Below are positions 8,172 through 16,974 of a stretch of DNA of 64,000 nt, one piece after another. Position 1 is the stretch's first letter; each line of letters begins with the position of its first letter. Position numbers and translations under genes: made by a program. This DNA comes from Bacillota bacterium (GTDB lineage Bacteria > Bacillota > Bacilli > Alicyclobacillales > SLC66): assembly GCA_021821085.1 (NCBI GenBank), contig JAKACV010000010.1, positions 1 to 64,000 on the forward strand. The letters run 5' to 3'. The notes below the pieces were generated by a model. It was not told where the DNA came from. It saw nothing but the letters and a program-made list of their open reading frames with translations, and did no database searches.

Positions 8172-8516
8172 TTAGAATGTCATCACCGTATATCCTTCAC
8201 GGGCATAGCGTGAAAACGCATCTCGCGCAAACTCTAGCCTAATGCCATACTGATCAGCCATTTCACTCAATCCCCAGTTATCCACCTGGTTTGAGCAGGC
8301 GCCAACGAGAATCCCTGATGTTTTAAATTCAGTAAGAATTTGATCGACTTGAGGTGGCACTGATTTAAGTAACTTTACAGCTCCAGTGAAAAGGAACACT
8401 GCTACCGCATCAATTTGATTCTCTTCCTTTGCATCATAAATTCGCTTCGCAACGTGGAGTCCAGAGGTGACCTTATCCTTTTGATCCCATCCAGAGTTTA
8501 TGACGATTGCCGCTTT
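8172..8516 (-). CDS. DsrE-family protein, start codon unclear
   Basis: About 114 residues of a DsrE/DsrF-like fold. The frame opens right after a TAA at 8517 and reads KAAIVINSGWDQKDKV, then a V-A-VFLFTGAVKLL stretch and GILVGACSNQVDNWGL, with a single Cys in the GACSNQ loop where DsrE-type sulfur carriers have their active Cys. There is no ATG, GTG or TTG before the conserved start; the first is a GTG at 8399, about 39 codons in. The stop of the arsA-like gene is 8 bases upstream. Either a rare start codon is used or the gene has lost its ATG. Placement in the ars operon suggests thiol/persulfide chemistry with arsenic, which is inference. Confidence 0.6.
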   Translation of the reverse strand, partial: KAAIVINSGWDQKDKVTSGLHVAKRIYDAKEENQIDAVAVFLFTGAVKLLKSVPPQVDQILTEFKTSGILVGACSNQVDNWGLSEMADQYGIRLEFARDAFSRYAREGYTVMTF

Positions 8517-8521
8517 TTAAC

Positions 8522-9448
8522 TTATTGTACAACCTTATCCGTTTCAATCATCTGTACTGCAAATTCGCGCATGAGAGTCGTTCCAATCACTTCATCATCC
8601 TGAAGCGGTGCAATAGCGATAATTTGCGCTGGATGTTGTCGTTTTAGTGTATCAATATGGGCAAGCTGCAATGCTAGTCGTTTCCCAAATAGTCGACTAC
8701 TTAATGCTTCTTGTGGAAGCACTTGGTTCACCACAATCGCCTGCGTAGGAATATTTGTGCGTAAAAGATCCATCATGGCCCGATCCATTTCTGCTATCGG
8801 CGTCGTTTCAGGAAGTGTCACAAAAAACATGCCTGTTTCTTCTGGATTTTGCAACGTTGAAATTGCGGTATGCATACGGGCCAATTGCACCTCATCAAGC
8901 GCTGCGGTTTCCGCTGTAAACGCATCCTTGTGCATAAGATCTGCTTCGTAGTCCCAAGAGAGTTGTAGCAAGCGAATCGTATGACCTGTCGGTGCTGTAT
9001 CAAACACGGTGACGTCATACTCTTCTTGCAAGACATAGTCTAAAAACTCTTGAAAAACAGCAACCTCTTCCGTGCATGGTGAGTTCAATTCTTCACTCAC
9101 ACGCAGTACAGTTTCATCATCCCCAAACTGTCCACCCATAGACTGAATTACCTGCTGTTTATACGCTTCAAATGCGACCTTTGGATCAATTCGGACAAGC
9201 CACAAATTGGAATTTCCATACTGTGCCGGCGTTGATGTCACAGGCACACCGAACAAATTGCCTGTATGCGCTGCAGGATCGGTTGTCACGAGCAGAGTTT
9301 TAAACCCTTGATCCGCCGTATAGATTGCTGTAGTACAGGCGACCGTTGTTTTCCCTACCCCGCCCTTCCCTGCAAAAAAAAGACGTCGATGCTTCGTTTG
9401 CTTTGGGATGAGTACATCCCGTGGGAGTTTCTCATAAAGAAATGGCAT
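8522..9448 (-). CDS. arsA: ArsA-type ATPase, half-size, second of pair
   Basis: A 308-residue member of the ArsA/GET3 P-loop ATPases. It shows GKGGVGKT (residues ~27-34), LLVTTDPAAH (switch I), SPCTEEVAVFQEF holding a conserved Cys, and DTAPTGHT (switch II/signature). Classical bacterial ArsA is ~580 residues with two such halves fused; this gene and the preceding one are separate halves of about 300 each, so the working enzyme is probably a heterodimer. It energises arsenite export by ArsB and receives arsenite from ArsD. The start ATG overlaps the end of the previous gene by 17 bases. Confidence 0.88.
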   Translation of the reverse strand: MPFLYEKLPRDVLIPKQTKHRRLFFAGKGGVGKTTVACTTAIYTADQGFKTLLVTTDPAAHTGNLFGVPVTSTPAQYGNSNLWLVRIDPKVAFEAYKQQVIQSMGGQFGDDETVLRVSEELNSPCTEEVAVFQEFLDYVLQEEYDVTVFDTAPTGHTIRLLQLSWDYEADLMHKDAFTAETAALDEVQLARMHTAISTLQNPEETGMFFVTLPETTPIAEMDRAMMDLLRTNIPTQAIVVNQVLPQEALSSRLFGKRLALQLAHIDTLKRQHPAQIIAIAPLQDDEVIGTTLMREFAVQMIETDKVVQ

Positions 9449-10307
9449 CTTGTAAGTCCTCCCCTACCTTCTGTAACATCGCAATTCCCTTCACTTCATT
9501 TGGATAGAGCGGCATGTGTCCGATCGCTCCTTGAAAGCGGTGCGCGATCTCTGCGATCAACGGCTGTTGTTTGTTCCAGCGCCGCATCGAATAAGGATGG
9601 GTGCGCTCATCTTCCGGGATGACTCCATTGACAATGACCGCCTGATTGAGGATTGAAAGTTTTTGCAGTTCCTCGGACGATCGCATCATTTCATCCATCG
9701 ACAAAGAAGCAGGCTGTGTCACAAAAATAAATGTGGTCCGCGTTGGATTTTGCAATGCACTGACTGCACGATCATACTCCGCTTTCGATGCCATCAGAGA
9801 ATCGGCACTACCTATACACGTCTGCCCGCTTCCTTTGGCACTTTCTTCGATGTGCAAACTCCAACTCCCAGGTAATTCAAGCAAGCGCAACGTATGACCT
9901 GTCGGAGCTGTATCAAATACCACCCAGTCATATTGGGGTTCATTCATGCGTGCAATAAATTGATCAAACGTTGCGATTTCTTCCGTGCAGGGTCCGCTCA
10001 TCTTTTCTTCGACAGATCGGATAACGTCTGGTGGAAAGAGATCCACCAGCGGAGCGATCGCACGATCTTTATAAGCTTGTAGCGATGCTTGCGGATTAAT
10101 TTCTTGAATCCATAAACGGGGTACTCCTGGCACTTCGCTTGCTTCAGATCCAACTGATTGTTCAAAAACATCGCCTAGATTCGAGGCAGGATCCGTGGTG
10201 ACGAGCAAAGTTGTCTCGCCACGTTTCGCAAGCATGAGCGCCGTTGCAGAAGACAGCGAGGTTTTGCCCACGCCTCCTTTACCTGAGAAAAAAACGAACT
10301 TTGTCAT
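9432..10307 (-). CDS. arsA: ArsA-type ATPase, half-size, first of pair
   Basis: A 291-residue ArsA-type ATPase: GKGGVGKT at residues 9-16, LLVTTDPASN, GPCTEEIATFDQF with the conserved Cys, and DTAPTGHTLRLLELPGSW. It lies three bases after arsD and overlaps the second half-size ATPase, so the three are co-translated. The two halves differ clearly from each other, arguing for an old split or for a heterodimeric ancestor rather than a recent break of a fused gene. There is no linker sequence at the ends. Confidence 0.88.
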   Translation of the reverse strand: MTKFVFFSGKGGVGKTSLSSATALMLAKRGETTLLVTTDPASNLGDVFEQSVGSEASEVPGVPRLWIQEINPQASLQAYKDRAIAPLVDLFPPDVIRSVEEKMSGPCTEEIATFDQFIARMNEPQYDWVVFDTAPTGHTLRLLELPGSWSLHIEESAKGSGQTCIGSADSLMASKAEYDRAVSALQNPTRTTFIFVTQPASLSMDEMMRSSEELQKLSILNQAVIVNGVIPEDERTHPYSMRRWNKQQPLIAEIAHRFQGAIGHMPLYPNEVKGIAMLQKVGEDLQDAISL

Positions 10308-10310
10308 GTG

Positions 10311-10610
10311 TTAAGACTCCTTTACTGCAAGCACTTCATCGAGTGTAGGATAATGTTGCTGACTGCGTATTTCACCATCTACCGTCACAATGGGAAGACA
10401 TTGCATACCTTGTTGTAGCATCAGTTGATAAATTTGTGTGTTCGCTGTAAAAGCACTCGAGTCTCGGCTCAACATATGTCGCACCACCGTATGTCCATTA
10501 GCCTTTAACGTCTCTACCATTTCTCCTACGCGGATCAACTCTGGATCGGGCGAAGTTCCACACACGCCTGTAGAACAGCACATCTCTGGATCAAAAAATT
10601 CAATGACCAT
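10311..10610 (-). CDS. arsD: ArsD arsenic metallochaperone
   Basis: A 99-residue ArsD. It has the Cys-Cys pair and a third Cys in the N-terminal motif (EMCCSTGVCG, residues ~10-19), the three cysteines that bind As(III) and hand it to ArsA. The C-terminal Cys pairs of some longer ArsD proteins are absent, giving the short form. Its position just before the two ATPase genes fits this job. It may also weakly repress the operon, as reported for ArsD in E. coli plasmids. Confidence 0.9.
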   Translation of the reverse strand: MVIEFFDPEMCCSTGVCGTSPDPELIRVGEMVETLKANGHTVVRHMLSRDSSAFTANTQIYQLMLQQGMQCLPIVTVDGEIRSQQHYPTLDEVLAVKES

Positions 10611-10658
10611 TTGTCAGCCACCTCTCTACTCATCCTCGTCGCGTTAAATGCAATTAAA

Positions 10659-10931
10659 TTAACATTTCCCGGAGCCACAACCACACGATGATCCTGTGGT
10701 TTCCACCATGTTTAGCTCCGTTGGTGACTTACGGCTTAAACTGATCGCCAATTCATCAACTGCCATCGTAGTCGTTAGCTTCATGTTGCGTACTATATTA
10801 AGCACCTCTTGCACCTCTTGCTCAGTGGCTCCCAATTCTTTTGCGAGTGGCATGTGTTTCTCAAGACAAGATTCACAACTCATCGCCAAAGCAACCGCCA
10901 CGCGAATCAATTCTTTCATTACATCATTCAT
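10659..10931 (-). CDS. AhpD-like carboxymuconolactone decarboxylase-family protein with Cys-rich tail
   Basis: A 90-residue CMD/AhpD-like protein, first gene of the ars operon. The active motif is CESCLEKH (C-x-x-C then His) near residue 19, as in AhpD-type thiol peroxidase partners. An unusual C-terminal tail CGCGSGKC adds four further cysteines, which could bind a soft metal or arsenite. The ribosome binding site AAGGAGG is 8 bases from the ATG. A redox or thiol-relay role in arsenic detoxification is plausible but not shown. Confidence 0.75.
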   Translation of the reverse strand: MNDVMKELIRVAVALAMSCESCLEKHMPLAKELGATEQEVQEVLNIVRNMKLTTTMAVDELAISLSRKSPTELNMVETTGSSCGCGSGKC

Positions 10932-10954
10932 AAAAAATCCTCCTTATTAATCGT

Positions 10955-11003
10955 TATATAACTTAATAACTATATAATAATTTAACAGCAATGTATTTGT
11001 CAA
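10955..11003 (-). promoter_or_regulatory. Promoter and ArsR-type operator of the ars operon
   Basis: On the minus strand TTGACA (10998-11003) and TATTAT (10974-10979), 18 bases apart, make a sigma-A promoter. Overlapping and just after the -10 lies a near-palindrome (10955-10976) with TATATA at both ends and an AT-rich centre, typical of ArsR/SmtB operators. The first gene starts 24 bases downstream. Confidence 0.7.
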
Positions 11004-11173
11004 GCTAAAAAATTGCCGTAGGGGTTACTTGGTATTAAGTCAAGATTATTGTGTTTTGATTCTATTTTTTTGTGTTAATAAAAATCCTTTAGTGACGCGG
11101 AAAAACGGATGATTGCCTGGAATATGGTTTCCATCCATTTTTGCTTTTGTGGGTGAATTGTGGGTGAATGTGA

Positions 11174-12285
11174 TTATTGGGTGTCGGTGAACATGTGGGC
11201 CAGTGCTTCAACGGCGGGGGCCTGCATGTTAGGCAATAGATGAGAATATGTGTCCAGTGTGATGGTGATGGAACTGTGTCCGAGTCTTTCGGCCACAATT
11301 TCCGGTGATATATTCGATTTCAATAATTGTGTAGCGCAGGTGTGTCTCAAATCGTATAATCATATTTCTTTCGGCAATCCCGCTTCGGTTAGGGTGGGTT
11401 TGAAGTGGAGGTGAACTGTGCTGTGTTCGTTAAGAGGGTTCCCGTTTTTTGAAGCAAAAACGAATCCGTGATCGGTGCACGTGTCTTTGTGTGCGGCGAT
11501 CCATGCGGCTTGTGTGGTGTGGTGTTGGTTGAGTAGGGCCGCTGTGTGTTGTGTGATCTCAATGGTCCGGCGGCTGTTGGAGGTTTTTGGTTCTTTGGTT
11601 TGTCATTTTCCCGTTGTGCGTTCGAGGGAACGTTGAATCCGGACGGTTCGCATATCGTTTTCAAAGTCTGACCACAATAAACCCAGCGCTTCTCCCGGTC
11701 TGCACCCGGAATCGAGCATAAATACAAACAGCGGGTAATATATCCCGCTCCTTACCTGTGCTGTGATAAGAAAGGATTTAATTTCGTTCGTGTCCATCGC
11801 GCGAGCCTTTTTGCTTTTGACTCTTGGACTTGATACGTCGTCCATTGGGTTTTGGGCAATTAGCCCTTTGGCGACGGCGCGTTTTAGTGCTGATTTTAAT
11901 ACTACGTGTACATACTGTGCGCTTCTGGCTCCGTTTTCTTCTTTGATATTGCTGATCAGTTTTTGAAAGGAATGGCTATCATTTTGCAATTTATGTAGCG
12001 GTTGACTTCCTAGAACCGGGTACACCTTCGAGGAAAGTTGGAACGTGTAATCCCGCAATGTCCGGTCCTGAACCGTTTGTTTTGCCCAGACTTCGAGCCA
12101 TTCTTCGAGCCAGCTTTGTAGTGACTGCTGCGAAAGATTGATCAAGCCTCCGCCATTTCGTTTCATTTCAATGCGTTTTGCTTCCAACTCCGCTTGTTTT
12201 TTGCTACCAACCACGTTGTAAGATATGTACCGCTTTTTCCCGCTCTCATCTAGTCCGTCATAAATTCGGATCAACCACGTTGGTC
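11174..12285 (-). pseudogene. Tyrosine recombinase (phage integrase), multiply broken
   Basis: A phage/ICE-type integrase reading leftwards. The first 223 codons are open: an N-terminal arm-binding region (IYDGLDESGKKRYISYNVVG), a SAM-like core-binding domain, then SGCRPGEALGLLW with the first catalytic Arg. A stop follows at 11603. After that the family sequence continues only in other frames, ending with AERLGHSSITITLDTYSHL (His and nucleophile Tyr) just before a TAA at 11174. At least two frameshifts and the loss of the first ~20 residues at 12285 make it inactive. It marks a former integrated element. Confidence 0.85.
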
Positions 12286-12295
12286 TCCGGTAGTT

Positions 12296-12374
12296 TCAAA
12301 ATGGGTGCTGTCAAAATGGGTGCTTGATGTCCGCTAATGGTTCGGTTAATATAAAAATATCATGTCCGCTAATG
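12296..12374 (+). promoter_or_regulatory. Tn3 resolution site (TnpI recombination site)
   Basis: Two direct repeats TCAAAATGGGTGCT (12296 and 12311, one base apart) are followed by two copies of ATGTCCGCTAATG (12327 and 12362). In Tn4430-type transposons the TnpI site has accessory direct repeats beside a core, directly upstream of tnpI; this layout matches. The second copy contains an ATG in frame with tnpI, so it was not taken as the start codon. Confidence 0.7.
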
Positions 12375-12400
12375 TAAGCCAAGATTCGGAGGCATTACTG

Positions 12401-13318
12401 ATGAGAGAGAGAACCGGGATTTCGGAACAAGGAGCGCAGACGATTCAGGACTTTATTCAAGCTCTCACCACCCACGAAGATTTAAATCCTAAAACCCTAA
12501 AGGAATACGCAAGTGACCTGAAACATTTTATCGGTTGGTTTGAATCAACTGACCATCAGGAGGAAGAAGTGATTTTTCGAATTGAAGATGTGGCTACCCC
12601 AACATTAACACGATATCGGGAAGCCATGCAAAAAGCGATGGAATTAAAACCAGCCACCATCAACAGACGGATGATTACGCTAAAACGATATTTTGAGTGG
12701 GCCGTATCTGAATCCAAGATTCGCCGTGATCCTTCGAAGCCGGTCAAATTGGTCCCGGAAGAAAAGGTAAGCCCTCGACAGATGACGGATAAGGAAGAAG
12801 CGGCATTGATTGCCGCGGTTGAACACGGTGGCTCCCTCCGGGATCAGACAATTCTTGTTGTAATGTTTCATACCGGGTTAAGAACGATGGAGGTTTGCGA
12901 CCTTGCCCCTGGTGATGTTCAAATTGGAAAACGCAGTGATCAACTTACGGTGCGATCAGGCAAACGAAATAAACAGCGGGAAGTACCTTTGAACGCTACG
13001 TGCAGATCTGCTTTAGAAAAATACCTGGCAGTCAGCCATCCGGATGGTCCTTATTTATTTCCCTCAGAAAGAACCGGTGATCGACTGACCGAACGGGCTT
13101 TACGGCACTTGATTAAAAAATACATGAAAGCCGCTCGTCTCGAAGGTTTAAGCGCTCACGATCTGCGGCACCGGTTTGGATACGTGATGGCCGACAACAC
13201 GCCACTACACCGATTAGCACAAATCATGGGACATGACAGCCTGGATACGACGATGATTTACGTTAAGGCGACCCGTGCGGATCTGCAATCAGAAGTCGAA
13301 AAAATAGCATGGCAATGA
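12401..13318 (+). CDS. tnpI: TnpI-type tyrosine recombinase (Tn3-family cointegrate resolvase)
   Basis: A 305-residue tyrosine recombinase. The N-terminal SAM-like domain includes TLKEYASDLKHFIGWF. The catalytic part carries HTGLRTMEVCDL (Arg I), HDLRHRFG (His-x-x-Arg), IMGHDSLDTTMIYV (His and Tyr). I start at the ATG at 12401, eight bases after GGAGG, because the ATG at 12362 is part of the recombination repeat and has no ribosome binding site. It resolves cointegrates made by the Tn3-type transposase and lies directly before it. All catalytic residues are present, unlike in its neighbour tnpA. Confidence 0.85.
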   Translation: MRERTGISEQGAQTIQDFIQALTTHEDLNPKTLKEYASDLKHFIGWFESTDHQEEEVIFRIEDVATPTLTRYREAMQKAMELKPATINRRMITLKRYFEWAVSESKIRRDPSKPVKLVPEEKVSPRQMTDKEEAALIAAVEHGGSLRDQTILVVMFHTGLRTMEVCDLAPGDVQIGKRSDQLTVRSGKRNKQREVPLNATCRSALEKYLAVSHPDGPYLFPSERTGDRLTERALRHLIKKYMKAARLEGLSAHDLRHRFGYVMADNTPLHRLAQIMGHDSLDTTMIYVKATRADLQSEVEKIAWQ

Positions 13319-13332
13319 GGTGATAAACAGTA

Positions 13333-16305
13333 ATGTACGCGAGAGTAAGGGAACTGCTAACTCCAGAGGAACGGTTGCAATATTTGCAGATACCGCCCGA
13401 TCTTGGTGAATGGGAATTGGGTACCTACTTCACCCTTACCCAGCATGATCTTGAAATCATTCAACAACGGCGAAGAGATCATAACCGGCTCGGTTTTGCC
13501 GTCCAGCTATGTGTACTTCGATATCTGGGCTGGACATTTTCTGACGTGAAAGAAGTGCCGGTTCAAATTATTCGTTATCTCGCTAAACAAATCAACGTTG
13601 ATCCGGAATCTTTTGCATCATACGGCGACCGTGAAGCCACGAAATATGAGCATTTGGATGAGATAAGAAAAGAATATGGATATCAGAATTTTACCTCGGG
13701 CGAGTATCGTTCCCTGTGTAAGAATCTGTTTCCTCATGCGATGGCAAATGGGAATCCGTTGCACTTAATCCGGCTTGCGTTGGAGGACCTGAGAAAACGT
13801 AGAATCATGCTTCCTTCGATGGCCACGATTGAACGAGCAGTCTGGGAAACGCGCAAACGAACAGAGGAGAAAATATTCAAACTGCTCAGTGTCTCCCTAA
13901 CAGAAACGCAGATTACCAAGCTGGATCAAATCTTGACCACAATGCCAGAAAGTAACAGAACCTATTTGGCGTGGTTAAGGGAAATCCCCGGTACTAGTTC
14001 GCCGGAATCTTTCTTGAAGGTTATTGAAAAACTCGAATACATACGCAGACTGCATCTACAGGTCGATACGAAAGATATTCATCCGAATCGACTGCGGCAA
14101 CTTTCTAAAATCGGTTCCCGTTATGAATCTCACTCCTTTCGCCGGTTTGATGATCCGAAAAAGTACGCGATTTTGGTTGCGTACCTTTTAGAACTTATTC
14201 AAGATTTAACGGACCAGGCTTTCGAAATTCACGACAGGCAGATCATGGTACTGCTCTCCAAAGGGAAAAAAGCCCAAGAGGAAATGCAAAAGCAAAACGG
14301 TAAATCGATCAATGAAAAGATTGTTCACTTTGCCGATCTTGGAGCCGCCTTAATTAAAGCCCATAGCGAAGGGATAGATCCGTTTGTCGCACTTGAAGCT
14401 GTCATGCCGTGGGACAAGCTCGTCGCATCCGTGGAGGAAGCGAAACGACTGGCCCGCCCTGTCGATTACGATTATTTGGACTTACTTGAAAAGAAGTTCT
14501 ATGTGCTCCGGAAATATACGCCAACCTTGTTAAACTCGCTGGAATTTCGCTCAACCAAGTCAGCAGAACCTCTAATGAATGCGATCGATGTTATTAAAGA
14601 CATGAATGAAACAGGAAAGCGAAAAGTTCCAGAAGACGCACCACTGGATTTCATTTCAACCCGTTGGCAAAAGCACGTTTACGACGATGACGGAATGATC
14701 AACCGCCATTATTACGAAATGGCTGTTTTGACAGAGTTGCGCAATTACTGTCCGCTCCGGAGACGTATCCATTGTTGGAAGCCGCCAGCATAAAGATTTC
14801 GAAGAATATCTCGCACCCAAAGAGGAATGGGATCACATTGAACCAAACACTACAAAACTGGCTGTCAGTTTATCCGCAGAGGAGTATCTTGAGGAACAAA
14901 CAACCTCGCTTTTACAAAGATTAAACTGGGTTTCGGATCATATTGATGAATTGGATGGTGTAAGCGTAGAAAACGGGAAATTACACATTGAGCGGTTGGA
15001 AAAAGACGTTCCAGACGAATCAAGGGATTTCAGTCTTTCCCTCTATGAACTGCTCCCGCGAATCAAATTAACGGACCTGCTCATGGAAGTAGCCAACTGG
15101 ACAAACTTTCATGAACAATTTATTCACGCCTCCAGTAACCGCCCTCCAAATGAGGAAGAAACGTCAATCCTAATGGCCACGCTCATGGCAATGGGAACGA
15201 ATATCGGACTTACAAAAATGGCTGAAGCCACGCCGGGCATTTCATATCGGCAGATGGCCAACAATACTGCGCAGTGGCGGCTATACGAAGATGCGATGAA
15301 TAAAGCTCAGGCCGTTCTAGTAAATTTCCATCATCAGTTGGCTCTTCCGTCTTATTGGGGTGATGGCACTACGTCATCATCCGATGGAATGCGTATGCAG
15401 ATCAGCGTTTCTGCGCTTCACGCCGATGCGAATCCTCACTATGGAACCGGGAAAGGCGCCACGATTTATCGCTTCGTGAGTGATCAGTTTTCTACGTTTT
15501 ACGCAAAAGTAATCAATACCAACGCTCGGGACGCCGTGCATGTCATTGATGGACTACTGCATCATGAAACGGATCTGACCATTGAGGAACATTATACAGA
15601 TACCGCCGGATACACGGATCAAGTCTTTGGATTAACACATGTACTCGGATTCCGCTTTGCGCCACGGTTGCGCGACTTGGCTGACTCTAAACTGTATACC
15701 ATTGGAAAACCTGTTGACTTACCTAAGTTGGAGAAATTGTTACGAGGACAGATCAATATAAAGACCATACGGGAGAACTACGATGATGTGCTCCGGTTGG
15801 CTCACTCTATTCGAGAAGGTACGGTTTCTGCATCGCTTATTATGGGGAAACTCGGCTCCTACGCAAGACAAAACAGTTTGGCCACTGCGCTCCGGAAAAT
15901 GGGGAGAATCGAAAAAACGATCTTCATCCTGGATTACCTTTCAAGCGAAGCACTGCGGCGAAGAATCCACCGGGGGTTAAATAAAGGGGAAGCCATGAAC
16001 GAACTGGTCAGACGATTTTTTTCGGAAAACACGGAGAATTGCGAGAACGTGCTCTTCAAGATCAGCTCCAGCGGGCCAGCGCATTGAACATCATCATTAA
16101 TGCGATTAGTGTATGGAATACCGTTTATCTTCAGCAAGCAACAGAACATCGAAAGCAACAAGGTAGGCTTCAGGAAGAACTTCTAAATCACATTTCACCT
16201 CTCGGGTGGGAGCATATCAATTTCTTAGGCGAATACAAATTCGATTTCAGGCAAAATACGTCTCTAAATTCATTGAGACCTCTTATACAACAGGAAGTCG
16301 AGTGA
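13333..16305 (+). pseudogene. tnpA: Tn3-family transposase TnpA with two frameshifts
   Basis: A ~985-residue Tn4430-like transposase in three frames. The first 475 codons are open from the ATG at 13333 (N-terminal DUF4158 region starting LTPEERLQYL). A frame change near 14750 leads into codons for SGDVSIVGSRQHKDFEEYLAP, then a long frame (to 16087) with the DDE part: YWGDGTTSSSDGMR (first Asp), HVIDGLLHHETDL (second Asp), and the region before the Glu. A second shift near 16040 gives ALNIIINAISVWNTVYLQ and the usual end. Both shifts remove activity unless they are sequencing errors. Confidence 0.85.
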
Positions 16306-16365
16306 TCGAAGATTCAGGAATCGGCTTAGAGTAAAGAAAATCTGTTTTTCGCATCCAGAAAATGT

Positions 16366-16403
16366 CTTGGCGTATATTTTCGTTAAAATGTTGGCAGGAC
16401 CCC
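16366..16403 (+). repeat. Right terminal inverted repeat of the Tn3-family transposon
   Basis: A 38-bp sequence ending ...GGCAGGACCCC. Its reverse complement begins GGGGTCCTGCCAACATTTT and ends in CGCCAAG, the usual size and form of Tn3-family ends. It lies 60 bases after the tnpA stop. No matching left end was found between 12285 and 12401 or further left. Confidence 0.85.
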
Positions 16404-16410
16404 AACATCG

Positions 16411-16455
16411 AAAAGAGGACCCGTACTCCAGATAATGGAACGCGAGTCCTCTTTT
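16411..16455. terminator. Hairpin with T-run (putative terminator)
   Basis: A perfect 10-bp stem AAAAGAGGAC (16411-16420) / GTCCTCTTTT (16446-16455) with a 25-base loop. The A-run on one arm and T-run on the other would make it act in both directions. It lies outside the Tn3 end. Confidence 0.5.
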
Positions 16456-16554
16456 GTCACATCTTTTGTAGCCGGTCCGTTGAAACCACACGTTTTTCAG
16501 TGGCCTCTCGCTGTGGCACGGTGGTTTCTCACTTCCCAATACACGGATTCTAGA

Positions 16555-16974
16555 GACGACCACATTTGGGTGCGTTTTCAACCGAAAGTTTGGAGCGGTT
16601 TCTATGGATGAATTGGTATCTTATTTTCGGTCGTTGGTGAAGATGCGCATAGCTTTTTTAAAAATTGCAACCTCCTCTCGCAGATCACGGTTTTCCCGTT
16701 CAAGATCCCGTAAGACCTTCGCTTCCGGCTTCAGGTTCCCGCTCCCAACGAACGGGGTGGAAGGATCCTCTTTGTATTTCGCTATCCAGCCATACAACGT
16801 CTTTTGGGATATGCCAAGCTCCCGAGCGACCTGGCTCGCTGGCTTCTCACTCTCCACAGCCAATTGAACTGCATGACTTTAAATTCGTTGTTATACTTTT
16901 GTGTCATGTGGCTCACCTCGAATGACCTTATTCTTACATTCCCGATTCGTTGTATCCACTATTTCAGCCTAACA
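16555..16974 (-). mobile_element. IS3-family remnant (orfA and start of orfB)
   Basis: Right part of an IS3 element closely related to the one at 3880-5130. Its end at 16974 reads on the minus strand TGTTAGGCTGAAATAGTGGA. OrfA starts at 16907 (MTQKYNNEFK), loses frame at about codon 12, then reads AVESEKPASQVARELGISQKTLYGW to the stop at 16621. OrfB begins in the -1 frame (RYQFIHRNRSKL) and is cut near 16555. It interrupts the C-terminal end of the GNAT gene to its right. Confidence 0.8.

Noticed and set aside
11389-11727. A 112-residue minus-strand gene
   Set aside because: Low-complexity reading of the frameshifted integrase; integrase motifs lie in other frames.
12362-12400. tnpI start at 12362
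   Set aside because: That ATG is part of the repeated recombination site and lacks a ribosome binding site; 12401 has GGAGG at good distance.
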